Positions 1 to 7,508 of a stretch of DNA of 18,711 bases are shown here, one piece after another (positions within the stretch are counted from its first letter, which is position 1; the number at the start of each line of letters is the position of its first letter). This DNA is from SIAJ01 sp036266155 (GTDB lineage: Bacteria; Planctomycetota; Planctomycetia; Gemmatales; Gemmataceae), in the NCBI GenBank assembly GCA_036266155.1, contig DATANR010000163.1, forward strand, positions 1 through 18,711. Direction: 5' to 3'. The notes under the pieces were generated by a model. That model searched no databases, was not told where the DNA came from, and saw only the letters and a list, made by a program, of their open reading frames with translations. Made by a program: the position numbers and the translations under genes.

Positions 1-27
1 CCCCCCCCCCCCCCCCCCCCCCCCCCC
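1..27. other. Homopolymer run of C at the window edge
   Basis: The first 27 bases are all C, followed by ordinary mixed sequence. A pure run like this at a contig or window end is most simply a sequencing or scaffolding artefact (failed base calls or gap edge) and not biology. Anything inferred upstream of about position 30, such as a promoter for the following gene, is therefore unreliable. Confidence 0.7.
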
Positions 28-81
28 ACGCCGCTGAGTCGGAATATAGCCTTCTGACCCTGCGAGCCTCAGCCCCCTCAC

Positions 82-126
82 CCCCGGCCCCTCTCCCCCG
101 CAAAGCCGGGGGAGAGGGGGACCGGA
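82..126. repeat. GC-rich intergenic palindrome upstream of lnt
   Basis: A perfect 12-bp stem is formed by 88-99 (C4-T-C-T-C5) and 108-119 (G5-A-G-A-G4), with an 8-nt loop. Outer CCGG and CCGG edges lie at about 84-87 and 121-125. Very similar C-rich palindromes are scattered in intergenic regions of many high-GC bacteria, so this is best called a REP-like dispersed repeat. It lies 45 nt upstream of the lnt start and has no T-run, so a terminator role is not supported. Confidence 0.55.
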
Positions 127-164
127 CGGCCGCTTGACCCCCGCTCTATTCGCAAGGACTGCGC

Positions 165-1916
165 ATGTACGACCCTGCCCTGCCCCGTAGCCGTGTCTTT
201 CTGCCCGCGATGCTGAGCGGCATCCTCCTCTACATCAGCTTCTTCCCGCTGAACCTCGGCTTCCTCGGCTGGATCGCGCTGGTGCCATTGCTCTCGCTGC
301 TGCGCGCCAATGCTCGACCACGGCGAATCTACTTCGCGACCTTTGTAGGCGGGCTCATCTTCTACGTGCCGGCCATTCAGTGGATGCGCGTCGCGCATCC
401 AGCTATGTATGGGGCCTGGTTGTTTCTCGCATTCTGTTGCGCGTTGTTCCTCGTCATGTCGCTCTGGCTGGCCCGCAAGTTGATCCGTGTCGGCGTGCCG
501 GATTGGCTCGCCGTGCCGATCGCCTTCGTGGCGGTCGAGTATTTTCGTTCGCACTTCCCGACCGGCTACACCTGGCTCGACATGTTCGGCGTCCGCAACC
601 CGATCGGCTTCGGCTGGTACATGCTCGGGCATACGCAGCACGGCTTCCTGTTTCTCATTCAGTTTGCAGACATCACCGGCGTCTATGGCGTGTCGTTCCT
701 CGTCGCGCTGGTGAATGCCGCACTGTGGAAATCAATCGCGCGCCCCGCGCGCGTTCGCCGATGGCTACGCGATTCGAATCCGCTGCCAGCGTATTCCATT
801 CGTCCGACACTCGCGGCATTCGTGCTTTTCATATCAGCGATTCTTTATGGCTCAATCACAGTGGGCGAGGGCCCCGCGGCGGAATATGGTCCGCAGGTCG
901 CTCTGATTCAGGGGAACTTGCCGCAGGACATCAAGAACGAGCACGGATCCGAGATGGAGGATCACTTCGGCAATCTCGCGGACGATGCCGCGTTTCCGAA
1001 GGACGGCAGACCGTGGCCTGATCTCGTCGTGTGGCCCGAGACGTCGTTCGTGTATCCGTGGTTCGACGTGGCCGAGGGACTCAAGCTGCGTGAACTCGAC
1101 AACAAGTTCTGGGTCGAAGACCCTCTCGCTCAGATGACGCCCGAACAGAATCGCTACTGGCGCTTCCGCCGCGACCTTGCCGGCACGCGGCCAATATTCG
1201 CGAAGACGATCGAACGACGCAATGTCCCCATGCTTTTTGGCCTGAATGGTGTTCAATGGGAAGCAGACGACAAGTCCTGGAAATACAACTCGGCACTGCT
1301 GCTCGACCGCGATGGCAAATATCTCGGCCGCTACGACAAGATGCACCTCGTGCCGCTTGGTGAATATGTGCCGATGAAAGAAACGCTGCCATTCCTGAGC
1401 GCGTTTACACCCTATGAGGGCGACTATAGTTGCAAGCCCGGCACAATGTGGACGCGCTTTCCGCTCAAGGTTGGCGAACGCACCTATCATTTCGCCTGCA
1501 TCATTTGTTACGAAGACACGGACGCCACGCTGGCCCGGCACTACGTTCGGCCTAATGAGGAAGGCGTCGACTTCTTCGTCAACATCTCGAACGACGGCTG
1601 GTTCCATGGGACGGCCGAGCACGAGCAGCATCTAGCGATCTGCCGGTTCCGTGCGATCGAGACGCGGCGCAGCGTTGTGCGGGCCGTGAACATGGGCATC
1701 TCCGCGATCATTGATCCGAACGGCATAGTTGCCGCGTTGCCGGGGCCGACCTGGGGCGAATCAAAGGCCGTTGCCGGCATCGTCCGCGGGTGGGTGCCGA
1801 TCGGCGCGGGGACGACGATCTATGCCCGCTTCGGCGACTGGCTGCCGGTCGCTTGCTGGTTCATCCTGATCGGAGGGTTCGTCCGTGGCTTCATCCTCCG
1901 CCGACGGATGTCCTGA
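165..1916 (+). CDS. lnt: Apolipoprotein N-acyltransferase (Lnt)
   Basis: Lnt transfers an acyl chain from a phospholipid to the N-terminal cysteine of diacylated lipoproteins in the inner membrane, the last step of lipoprotein maturation. The N-terminal half (residues about 10-235) is a series of hydrophobic segments. The C-terminal half is a nitrilase/CN-hydrolase domain, followed by one last membrane segment near the C terminus. The catalytic triad is readable: Glu292 in VVWPETS, Lys392 in GRYDKMHLVPLGEYVP and Cys448 in CIICYEDT. The motif VNISNDGWF follows. The ATG at 165 has an AAGGA site at 154-158 with a 6-nt spacer. At 583 residues it is longer than the roughly 510-residue E. coli protein. 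Part of the excess is an insertion between Glu292 and Lys392 (about 100 residues apart, against 68 in E. coli). The stop codon directly abuts an inverted repeat. Confidence 0.95.
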   Translation: MYDPALPRSRVFLPAMLSGILLYISFFPLNLGFLGWIALVPLLSLLRANARPRRIYFATFVGGLIFYVPAIQWMRVAHPAMYGAWLFLAFCCALFLVMSLWLARKLIRVGVPDWLAVPIAFVAVEYFRSHFPTGYTWLDMFGVRNPIGFGWYMLGHTQHGFLFLIQFADITGVYGVSFLVALVNAALWKSIARPARVRRWLRDSNPLPAYSIRPTLAAFVLFISAILYGSITVGEGPAAEYGPQVALIQGNLPQDIKNEHGSEMEDHFGNLADDAAFPKDGRPWPDLVVWPETSFVYPWFDVAEGLKLRELDNKFWVEDPLAQMTPEQNRYWRFRRDLAGTRPIFAKTIERRNVPMLFGLNGVQWEADDKSWKYNSALLLDRDGKYLGRYDKMHLVPLGEYVPMKETLPFLSAFTPYEGDYSCKPGTMWTRFPLKVGERTYHFACIICYEDTDATLARHYVRPNEEGVDFFVNISNDGWFHGTAEHEQHLAICRFRAIETRRSVVRAVNMGISAIIDPNGIVAALPGPTWGESKAVAGIVRGWVPIGAGTTIYARFGDWLPVACWFILIGGFVRGFILRRRMS

Positions 1917-2062
1917 GCCCCAACGGGGCGTCCGACAATAGCCAGGTGCGTAAGCCCCTGGAAGACGAGGGATGCAGCCGGGAGCCCCAACGGGGCGACA
2001 TTCGGCGCGTTCCAGTTCCAGGGGCTTACGCCCCTGGCTATTCTCGGACGCCCCTTTGGGGC
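1917..2062. repeat. 47-nt inverted repeat pair with a third partial unit
   Basis: Arm 1 (1917-1963) and arm 2 (2016-2062) are reverse complements over 47 nt with only three mismatches, and are separated by 52 nt. Each arm carries its own small hairpin (GCCCC-AA-c/a-GGGGC) and a segment reading GCGTAAGCCCCTGGAA. A third partial unit, GCCCCAACGGGGCG, lies at 1984-1997 in the spacer. Arm 1 starts at the first base after the lnt stop codon. Elements of this style are common between planctomycete genes. The whole could fold into one long hairpin after lnt, but it lacks a T-run, so its role (transcript stability, terminator or mobile repeat) is open. Confidence 0.85.
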
Positions 2063-2091
2063 GACATGGGCGCTCGATCGGGAATTGTTAC

Positions 2092-2931
2092 TTGAAAAAT
2101 ACACCGCGCAAACGTGTGTGGCGGTTCCTTCGCCGCTGGATTGTCCTCCTCGGTATCTGCTATCTGGTGATCTGCCTCGTGATGACTTTTCTCGAGAATC
2201 GGCTTGTCTTCTATCCAACGCCCGCATCGGCGGCCTGGAACGAACCGCCCGACCCGGCCATTCAAGACGTGTTCCTCAGGTCGCCGGAGGGCCGCAAGAT
2301 CCACGCCTGGTGGTTGCCTCGCGGGCCGGACGCGCCGGTCTTGCTCCTCTGCCCCGGCAACGCCGGCAACCTCAGCGGCCGCGGGCAGACGATGCTCAAG
2401 ATGGCGGAGCGGTTGAACGCGTCGGTCCTGATCTTCGACTACCCGGGCTACGGCAAGAGCGAGGGCAGCCCCAACGAAGCCGCTTGCTACGACGCCGGCG
2501 AGTCGGCCATCCGGTGGCTGCGCGACGAGAAGAATGTGCCGCCGGAGCGCGTGACCTTTTACGGCGAATCGCTCGGCGGCGGCGTGGCCACCGAATTGGC
2601 AACGCGCTATCCCTGCCGAGCGCTCGTGCTGGTCAAGACGTTCACGCTATTGCCAGCCGTCGCCAAGTCGCATTACTGGTGGCTGCCATGCCACTGGCTG
2701 ATGTCGAATCGATTCGACACGGTGAAGAAGTTGCCGGCGATCCATTGTCCCGTGTTCATTGCCAGCGCGACGAATGACACGATCGTTCCATTTCATCACG
2801 GTGAAATGAATTTCGCCGCCGCCAACGAACCGAAGCGCTTCTTCCGCGACGAGGGCAGCGACCACAACGACCCGCTACCGGACGAGCTTTGGAGCGAATT
2901 GCATGATCTTCTGACGACGATCAAACCATAG
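2092..2931 (+). CDS. Membrane-anchored alpha/beta hydrolase
   Basis: This is a serine hydrolase of the alpha/beta fold, related to the YfhR/ABHD12-13-like group. The reading frame is open from 1972, but that would translate the inverted repeat, so I chose the TTG at 2092, just after the repeat (a GTG at 2116 is the alternative). The resulting N terminus is basic (KNTPRKRVWRFLRR), followed by one hydrophobic anchor (IVLLGICYLVICLVMTF). Catalytic residues are visible: nucleophile Ser160 in YGESLGGG, Asp229 in ATNDTIVPF and His258 in SDHNDPL. The PGNAGN segment fits the oxyanion region, and DYPGYGKSEG is typical of the group. The substrate cannot be told from sequence; members act on esters or acyl chains. 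It probably sits in the membrane with its catalytic domain outside the cytoplasm. The start codon is less certain than the family. Confidence 0.85.
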   Translation: MKNTPRKRVWRFLRRWIVLLGICYLVICLVMTFLENRLVFYPTPASAAWNEPPDPAIQDVFLRSPEGRKIHAWWLPRGPDAPVLLLCPGNAGNLSGRGQTMLKMAERLNASVLIFDYPGYGKSEGSPNEAACYDAGESAIRWLRDEKNVPPERVTFYGESLGGGVATELATRYPCRALVLVKTFTLLPAVAKSHYWWLPCHWLMSNRFDTVKKLPAIHCPVFIASATNDTIVPFHHGEMNFAAANEPKRFFRDEGSDHNDPLPDELWSELHDLLTTIKP

Positions 2932-2956
2932 CGTCTTCGCGGGGCAAATTCGACCG

Positions 2957-3085
2957 TTCTGACGCTAGAAATGAAATACACATTTCTTGGCGCAAAGTAT
3001 GGTCAATCAATGTGATGCGACGGTTTTTTCAGGGAGAGATGGCCAACCCCGGTATGTGTTTGGCCATCTTACTTGGCCATCTCTG
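2957..3085 (-). repeat. Dispersed palindromic element, copy A
   Basis: This element fills the gap between two genes. On the plus strand, AGAGATGGCCAA (3035-3046) and TTGGCCATCTCT (3073-3084) form a 12-bp inverted pair, with a further inverted TTGGCCATCTT at 3060-3070. The reverse complement of the whole 129 nt aligns with 14831-14958 (copy B). The alignment covers the palindrome, the ACCGGGGTTGGCCATCTCT segment, an A-rich stretch, an ATTGA(C) segment, a TTGCG(C/A)C segment and a terminal TTCTAGCGyCAGAA. No open frame, T-run terminator or target-site duplication is evident. Confidence 0.75.
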
Positions 3086-3150
3086 AATGACGTTGCGGTT
3101 ACGTGGCCGAGTCGGGTATTTCGCGGGTGGTTTCTTCCGCGGAGGTTGTC

Positions 3151-3984
3151 ATGTCCCGGCCGCTCAGTTTCGTTGCACTGGTCCTCCTGACGTCCATCGC
3201 CACGGCCGACGCCCCGCGGTTCCGCTTCACCAAGGGCGAGACGCTGGCCTACCACCTGGTCCAGACGACGAACATCACCGACACCGTGGTGGACGAGAAA
3301 ACGAGCAAGCCAACCGTGACCGAGGTGTCAACAAAAGTCGATCTCATGCGGCAGTGGAAGGTCACGGACGTCGACGACAAAGGCGTCGCCACGCTGGAGC
3401 TGTCGATCACGTCGATGCGCTGGGAGCGGAAGGCGGGCAAGGAGGAAGACGTCTTCGATTCATCGAAGCCGGATGATTTGAACAAGAGCGAGATGGCCAA
3501 ACACGTCGGCCCCGTGTTGGCGGTGCTGCGGATTGACAATCAGGGCAAACTCGTCGAAGTGAAAGAGAGCAAGGTCGGCCCGGCGGCTCGGTTCGCGGTC
3601 GAGTTGCCGTTCAAGATGACGCTGCCAGACGCGGAGGTGAAAGTCGGCGAATCGTGGGGCCGCACGTACACGATTCAACTCGACCCGCCGCTCGGCACGG
3701 GCGAGACGTACCCGGCCGGCCAGAAGTACACGGTAGAAGAGCCGAAGAGCGGGTTTCTCGTTGTCGGACTCGCAACCACGATCGGGAAGCTGCCAACACA
3801 AGCTGCCGATCAGATTCCGCTGCTGCCGATGATGCAGGAAGGGACATTGTTCTTTCACGCACCCACCGGCCGCTACTACGGCGCCCGGCTCAAGCTCGAA
3901 CGCGAACTGAAGAACCATCAAGGCGAAGGCAGCTCGTACAAGTACACGAGCAATTACGTCGAGGATCTGGCGCCCGTGAAGTGA
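3151..3984 (+). CDS. Secreted protein of unknown function (DUF6263-like)
   Basis: The frame is open from 3103, but ATG 3151 is preceded by GGAGG at 3141-3145 (5-nt spacer) and begins a clear signal peptide (MSRPLSFVALVLLTSIATADA). The mature 277-residue protein would be exported. After the signal peptide, PRFRFTKGETLAYHLVQTT opens a beta-rich sequence with alternating polar and hydrophobic residues and no cysteine or evident catalytic motif. The 'F-x-KGE-x-x-Y' opening and the later VGESWGRTY segment resemble secreted planctomycete proteins grouped as DUF6263. That link is from memory of the family's style and is not certain. Its last 31 bases overlap the 3' end of the opposite-strand helicase gene. 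No partner or pathway is indicated. Confidence 0.8.
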   Translation: MSRPLSFVALVLLTSIATADAPRFRFTKGETLAYHLVQTTNITDTVVDEKTSKPTVTEVSTKVDLMRQWKVTDVDDKGVATLELSITSMRWERKAGKEEDVFDSSKPDDLNKSEMAKHVGPVLAVLRIDNQGKLVEVKESKVGPAARFAVELPFKMTLPDAEVKVGESWGRTYTIQLDPPLGTGETYPAGQKYTVEEPKSGFLVVGLATTIGKLPTQAADQIPLLPMMQEGTLFFHAPTGRYYGARLKLERELKNHQGEGSSYKYTSNYVEDLAPVK

Positions 3985-5954
3985 GAACGCGCCGCTTCGA
4001 CACCATCAATGAACGTGCGGCATTCCGGCAGCGCTTCCACAAACGTTCGACCATACCGTTTGGTCAGCACGCGGGGGTCGAACAACACGACGATGCCGTG
4101 ATCGGTTTTCGTGCGAATCAGCCGGCCAAATCCCTGCTTTAGCTTGATGACCGCCAACGGCACGGTGTAGTCGAAGAACGCGTTGCCCCCGTCGGCTTCG
4201 ATTTTTTCGAGCCGGGCCTCGGTGAGCGGTCGGTCGGGCACGGCGAACGGCAACTTGGTGATGATCACATTCGCGAGCGCCTCTCCCTTCACGTCGACGC
4301 CCTGCCAGAAGCTGTCGACGCCAAAGAGAACGGCACGCGGCGTCGAGCGAAATTGCTCAACTAGTCGCGACGCATGCATTCCTTCGCCCTGACACATCAG
4401 CGGATAGCGATGCTCGTCGCACCATGACCGCAGGTGCTTGGCGGCACGCTGCAGGAACTGGTAGCTGGTGAACAAGACGAACGCCCGGCCGGCTGTGCGC
4501 TCGATGTACTCGGGCAGTTTCTCGAGGACCGCTTGTTCATACTTCGCTGGCACCGCGGATGGATCGGGCATTTCTCGGAACAAATGCAGTTCCACCTGTT
4601 CACGATAATTGAACGGACTCCCCAGTTGCAACGTTTCGGCGTTCGTGAACCCGAGCCGCTGCTGAGCATGCTTGAAGCCGGCCGAGCCGCCGGCGCTCAG
4701 TGTCGCGCTCGTCATCACGACGGTTGGCACCTTGGCATAGAGGTGCTTTTCCAACGATGGGCCGACCTCGATGGGAGCGCTCGACAACACGACGCGCTTG
4801 AAGCGTTCGCCGCGTGTTTCGACCCAATAGACCTGGCCGGCGAGTGACTGTTTCAGCCACTGATCGATCGACGCCACGAACTGACCGCACCGATCGCTCA
4901 CGCTCGTCAGCTCGATCTTCTCTTCATCGGAATTGAGGTTCTTGGCGCAGCGGTCCAACTGGCTGGCAAGTTTGAGCAGTTCTTCCGACAGCACATTGGA
5001 AACGATCTCGGACTCGCGCACCCGCCCGGTGGCACGTGGACCTTGACGGTCCATCCAGTCACGCACGGATTGAAAGAACCGCTGCGAGGCTTGTCGTGTG
5101 TGTTCCAACTGGGCGATCGCGAGATCGTCACCGAACGTCGCGAGCAACCCCTTGTGCGTCCGCGACGCGAGTAGCTTGTTGAACAAGTACTCGACGCCGC
5201 CCTCGTTGACTTGAATGCCCAGATGGTCGGCCGCCACGTCTTCAAGCGTGTGCGCTTCATCGAAGATGACGACCTTGTAATCGGGAAGAAGGCTGGCGCC
5301 GTTTTGGCGCAGCGCCAGGTCGCTAAAGAACAGCGCGTGATTGACGACGAGGATGTGCGCGCCTTGCATGCCGCGGCGGGCGCGGAAGTAAAAGCACTCG
5401 GCGTGCTCCGGACAATTGCGGCCCAGGCAGTTGCCGTGCTCACTCTCCACCAGGTCCCAAACGGCGGGCTGCGGCACGAACGGCAAGTCGCTCTTGCTGC
5501 CGTCGGTGGTTCGCCGGGCCCATTTGCCAATCTGCACAAGCTGGTCGGCCGACTCGCGATCGCCAGCGAGCGTCAGCATGCGCTGCTGAGCGACGTGCAG
5601 CCGACGCTTGCTGAGGTAATTGGCGCGCCCCTTCACAAGAGCCGCACGAAACTCTTGCGGGATAACCGACTGCAAGAACGGAATGTCCTTGCGCAAAAGC
5701 TGCTCTTGCAAGCTGATCGTATGCGTCGAAATGACCACCCGGCATTTCTCGTCATCGAGAGCGGCTTGAATCGCTGGAACCAGATAGGCAAAGCTTTTGC
5801 CGACGCCCGTGCCCGCTTCGACCATCAAGTGGTGCTTGTTTGCGATCGCATCGGCCACGGCCTTGGCCATGTCGAGCTGTTCGCCGCGCGCTTCGAACTC
5901 GGGCCAGGTTTGAGCGACGGAGCCCCAAGGACCCAACACGGATGTGACGGCCAT
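3954..5954 (-). CDS. ATP-dependent DNA helicase, DinG/YoaA (XPD-like) family
   Basis: This is a superfamily 2 helicase of the XPD/DinG group, expected to unwind DNA 5' to 3' during repair or at stalled forks. Walker A is VEAGTGVGKS (Lys53). Walker B is the DEAH box in VVIFDEAHTLED. Motif VI is QGFGRLIR near the C terminus, preceded by GVDSFWQGVDVKG. The iron-sulfur region carries Cys176, Cys181 and Cys187 (NCLGRNCPEHAEC). The first ligand, normally in GRxNYLC, is Ser115 here (GRANYLS). At 666 residues it is close to E. coli YoaA (about 640) and shorter than DinG (about 716). No N-terminal exonuclease domain is present. ATG 5954 lacks a strong ribosome binding site. It lies 80 nt downstream of the BON gene on the same strand, but a hairpin separates them, so they are probably not fully co-transcribed. 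Confidence 0.92.
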   Translation of the reverse strand: MAVTSVLGPWGSVAQTWPEFEARGEQLDMAKAVADAIANKHHLMVEAGTGVGKSFAYLVPAIQAALDDEKCRVVISTHTISLQEQLLRKDIPFLQSVIPQEFRAALVKGRANYLSKRRLHVAQQRMLTLAGDRESADQLVQIGKWARRTTDGSKSDLPFVPQPAVWDLVESEHGNCLGRNCPEHAECFYFRARRGMQGAHILVVNHALFFSDLALRQNGASLLPDYKVVIFDEAHTLEDVAADHLGIQVNEGGVEYLFNKLLASRTHKGLLATFGDDLAIAQLEHTRQASQRFFQSVRDWMDRQGPRATGRVRESEIVSNVLSEELLKLASQLDRCAKNLNSDEEKIELTSVSDRCGQFVASIDQWLKQSLAGQVYWVETRGERFKRVVLSSAPIEVGPSLEKHLYAKVPTVVMTSATLSAGGSAGFKHAQQRLGFTNAETLQLGSPFNYREQVELHLFREMPDPSAVPAKYEQAVLEKLPEYIERTAGRAFVLFTSYQFLQRAAKHLRSWCDEHRYPLMCQGEGMHASRLVEQFRSTPRAVLFGVDSFWQGVDVKGEALANVIITKLPFAVPDRPLTEARLEKIEADGGNAFFDYTVPLAVIKLKQGFGRLIRTKTDHGIVVLFDPRVLTKRYGRTFVEALPECRTFIDGVEAARSHFTGARSST

Positions 5955-5978
5955 GAAGTGATTATCGCGGGCGGATCA

Positions 5979-6028
5979 AACAAGAACAGAGCCGCTTGCG
6001 GCGTAGCGGGCGCCACGCCGCAAGCGGC
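5979..6028 (-). terminator. Putative terminator hairpin after the BON gene
   Basis: GCCGCTTGCGGCGT (5991-6004) and ACGCCGCAAGCGGC (6015-6028) form a perfect 14-bp stem with a 10-nt loop. Read on the minus strand, the hairpin lies just past the BON gene stop and is followed by a T-rich tail (TCTGTTCTTGTTT). The tail is interrupted, so termination may be incomplete. GCCGCTTGCGGC palindromes are also frequent planctomycete intergenic repeats. Confidence 0.6.
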
Positions 6029-6034
6029 AATCGA

Positions 6035-6790
6035 TCACCAGAACTTCACACGCCAGTAGTCGGCCGGACTCGACAGCTTGCCGTAGTACCAGTGCCCGTC
6101 TTCCCATTCGAGGACGACTTTCCGCCAGCCGAGGGGAACCTTCGGGAACGGATAGTACGGCCCGATGTACGGGAACGCATTGTACGGGTACGACTGCGGA
6201 TAAGCGACGCGCGAGTAGTTGTTGTACGGCGCATAGGTCGGCCACGCGTACGGCGGCAAACGCGGGCCAGCCGGGTCGATCGGCCCCATCGCGGGCATGC
6301 CATTCAACGGCATCGGATCGCCACCAGGGAAGCCAGGCATCGCCATGGGGGGAGCACCCGGACCACCCGGACCACCCGGACCACCCGGAGCGGCCGTCGT
6401 CGCCGAGTACGGCGAGCCCGGACCGGGAATCGGCCCAATGCCACCCTCAACCTGACCGCCGGTCCGTTGAACCGGAGCAGCCGTGCCGACCTTCAGCGAG
6501 CTTTCGATCCGACGGATGCCGGGGACCTTTTTCATGGTCTCCAGAATCTCATCGTGCTGCTGCTCCGACATCACGGTTCCATTCAATTCGACCAACCCGC
6601 CTTGGCAGTTTATGTCGACCTTGGCGCCCTTCGCCACACCGGCGGAGCGGAGCTTATCGGCGACAGAGTCGGCGAGTTTCTGATTCGCGGCCTTGACGGC
6701 AGCGGTGTCGGCCCGTTCTTGGGCCAGGGCCGGACTGCCGGCCCAAATGCCGAATGCCGCGGCCAGCGAAAGTAGTTTGCGCACCGTCAC
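6035..6790 (-). CDS. Secreted BON-domain protein with Gly/Pro/Tyr-rich tail
   Basis: The frame opens at 6835, but the GTG at 6790 is preceded by AAGGAGG (6796-6802, 5-nt spacer) and starts a clean signal peptide (VTVRKLLSLAAAFGIWAG, cleavage near SPALAQ). The 251-residue protein has one BON domain at about residues 34-102 (KLADSVADKL, GLVELNGTV, VPGIRRIESSLKV). BON domains bind membranes or peptidoglycan in exported proteins. A low-complexity linker with GGP triplets follows, then a Pro/Tyr-rich stretch, ending in an aromatic block (LGWRKVVLEWEDGHWYYGKL). That combination suggests an envelope-attached structural protein, but the exact role is unknown. It is encoded upstream of the helicase on the same strand, with no evident functional link. 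Confidence 0.85.
   Translation of the reverse strand: MTVRKLLSLAAAFGIWAGSPALAQERADTAAVKAANQKLADSVADKLRSAGVAKGAKVDINCQGGLVELNGTVMSEQQHDEILETMKKVPGIRRIESSLKVGTAAPVQRTGGQVEGGIGPIPGPGSPYSATTAAPGGPGGPGGPGAPPMAMPGFPGGDPMPLNGMPAMGPIDPAGPRLPPYAWPTYAPYNNYSRVAYPQSYPYNAFPYIGPYYPFPKVPLGWRKVVLEWEDGHWYYGKLSSPADYWRVKFW
6351..6386 (-). repeat. 9-nt tandem repeat inside the BON gene
   Basis: Four 9-nt units lie head to tail: one GGAGCACCC followed by three identical GGACCACCC. On the coding (minus) strand each encodes Gly-Gly-Pro or Gly-Ala-Pro, giving the GGPGGPGGPGAP linker. Perfect units of this kind can gain or lose copies by slippage without breaking the frame. Confidence 0.9.
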
Positions 6791-6982
6791 GGGGACCTCC
6801 TTGTTTCCAATAGCGACGGCCATCGGTGAGTTCACGACCCTTTAGTTCGACCGGGTGGGGCGGGTAAGACGAGTGGCGACGGACAGTTGGTCCCCAACGG
6901 TTATCGGGGACGGTGGCAGAACCGCCACGACCGGCAGAATCGGCAAAGTCATCCGGGCCCTAACCTGCCCATTTGCCGAGAG

Positions 6983-7011
6983 TTGACACCCCAACGCAGC
7001 CCGCCTATCAT
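6983..7011 (+). promoter_or_regulatory. Sigma-70-type promoter of tRNA-Arg
   Basis: A perfect -35 box TTGACA (6983-6988) and a -10 box TATCAT (7006-7011, 5 of 6 to consensus) are separated by exactly 17 nt. Transcription would start near 7018, about 25 nt before the tRNA. It is the clearest promoter in the window and fits a stable-RNA gene. Confidence 0.85.
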
Positions 7012-7042
7012 GCAATTCTCGGATGGGCAATCGGCCGTCCAT

Positions 7043-7116
<74 letters not shown>

Positions 7117-7120
7117 TTCA

Positions 7121-7154
7121 GGGCCGCCACGACGCATGTCGAGCGGCCCTTTTT
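7121..7154 (+). terminator. Intrinsic terminator of tRNA-Arg
   Basis: GGGCCGC (7121-7127) pairs with GCGGCCC (7143-7149), and an inner CGAC/GTCG stem (7130-7133, 7138-7141) closes a GCAT loop. TTTTT (7150-7154) follows immediately. It starts 4 nt after the tRNA and is a textbook intrinsic terminator. Confidence 0.9.
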
Positions 7155-7232
7155 CGTTGACACCACCTGTATCACTTTTTCTGCGTGCAGGTCACCGCTC
7201 GAAATCGGCGCTCGCTTTCCGTTGCGCGGCCG

Positions 7233-7508
7233 CTATCCCACACGGGTATCGTCCGCGCCCGAGCGAATGCCGGGCGGATGGTCCAGCGCGGCGGCCATGA
7301 CCAGCGCCTCCGCGATGAAATCCGCTAACACTTCTGCGTGCCAGTCGTCCAGCGCCCGAATGCGGGAAGCAAGTTCGGGCCGAATGACATTGAGCTGGGC
7401 GGCTAGCTGAGTCCGCAAGCTTTCGGCCGTCTCGGCTTGCAAGTGCAGGCCCTCGGACGCGCGAAGTACGAACATCAAATCGTCGAGGTGAGTTGTGACT
7501 ACGCTCAT
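7233..7508 (-). CDS. Small helical protein of unknown function
   Basis: The frame is open further upstream, but ATG 7508 is preceded by GGAGGGG (2-8 nt away) and gives a compact 91-residue product. The sequence (MSVVTTHLDDLMFVLRASEG, then AETAESLRTQLAAQLNVI and ADFIAEALVMAAAL) reads as a string of amphipathic helices with no signal peptide, membrane segment or cysteine. I do not recognise the family. On the minus strand a TATACT box (7580-7585) could be a -10 element, but no good -35 accompanies it. Its neighbours are the tRNA-Arg terminator and, in the opposite direction, another small helical protein gene. Confidence 0.6.
   Translation of the reverse strand: MSVVTTHLDDLMFVLRASEGLHLQAETAESLRTQLAAQLNVIRPELASRIRALDDWHAEVLADFIAEALVMAAALDHPPGIRSGADDTRVG

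Noticed and set aside
1..27. Poly-C tract as a phase-variable or regulatory element
   Set aside because: It is at the exact window edge with nothing upstream to compare, so an assembly or sequencing artefact is the simpler explanation.
852..1631. Minus-strand frame inside lnt
   Set aside because: It overlaps the catalytic domain of lnt, which has its full triad; it has no motif of its own.
1972..2091. Upstream extension of the hydrolase frame
   Set aside because: It would translate the inverted repeat, and the membrane anchor begins only after TTG 2092.
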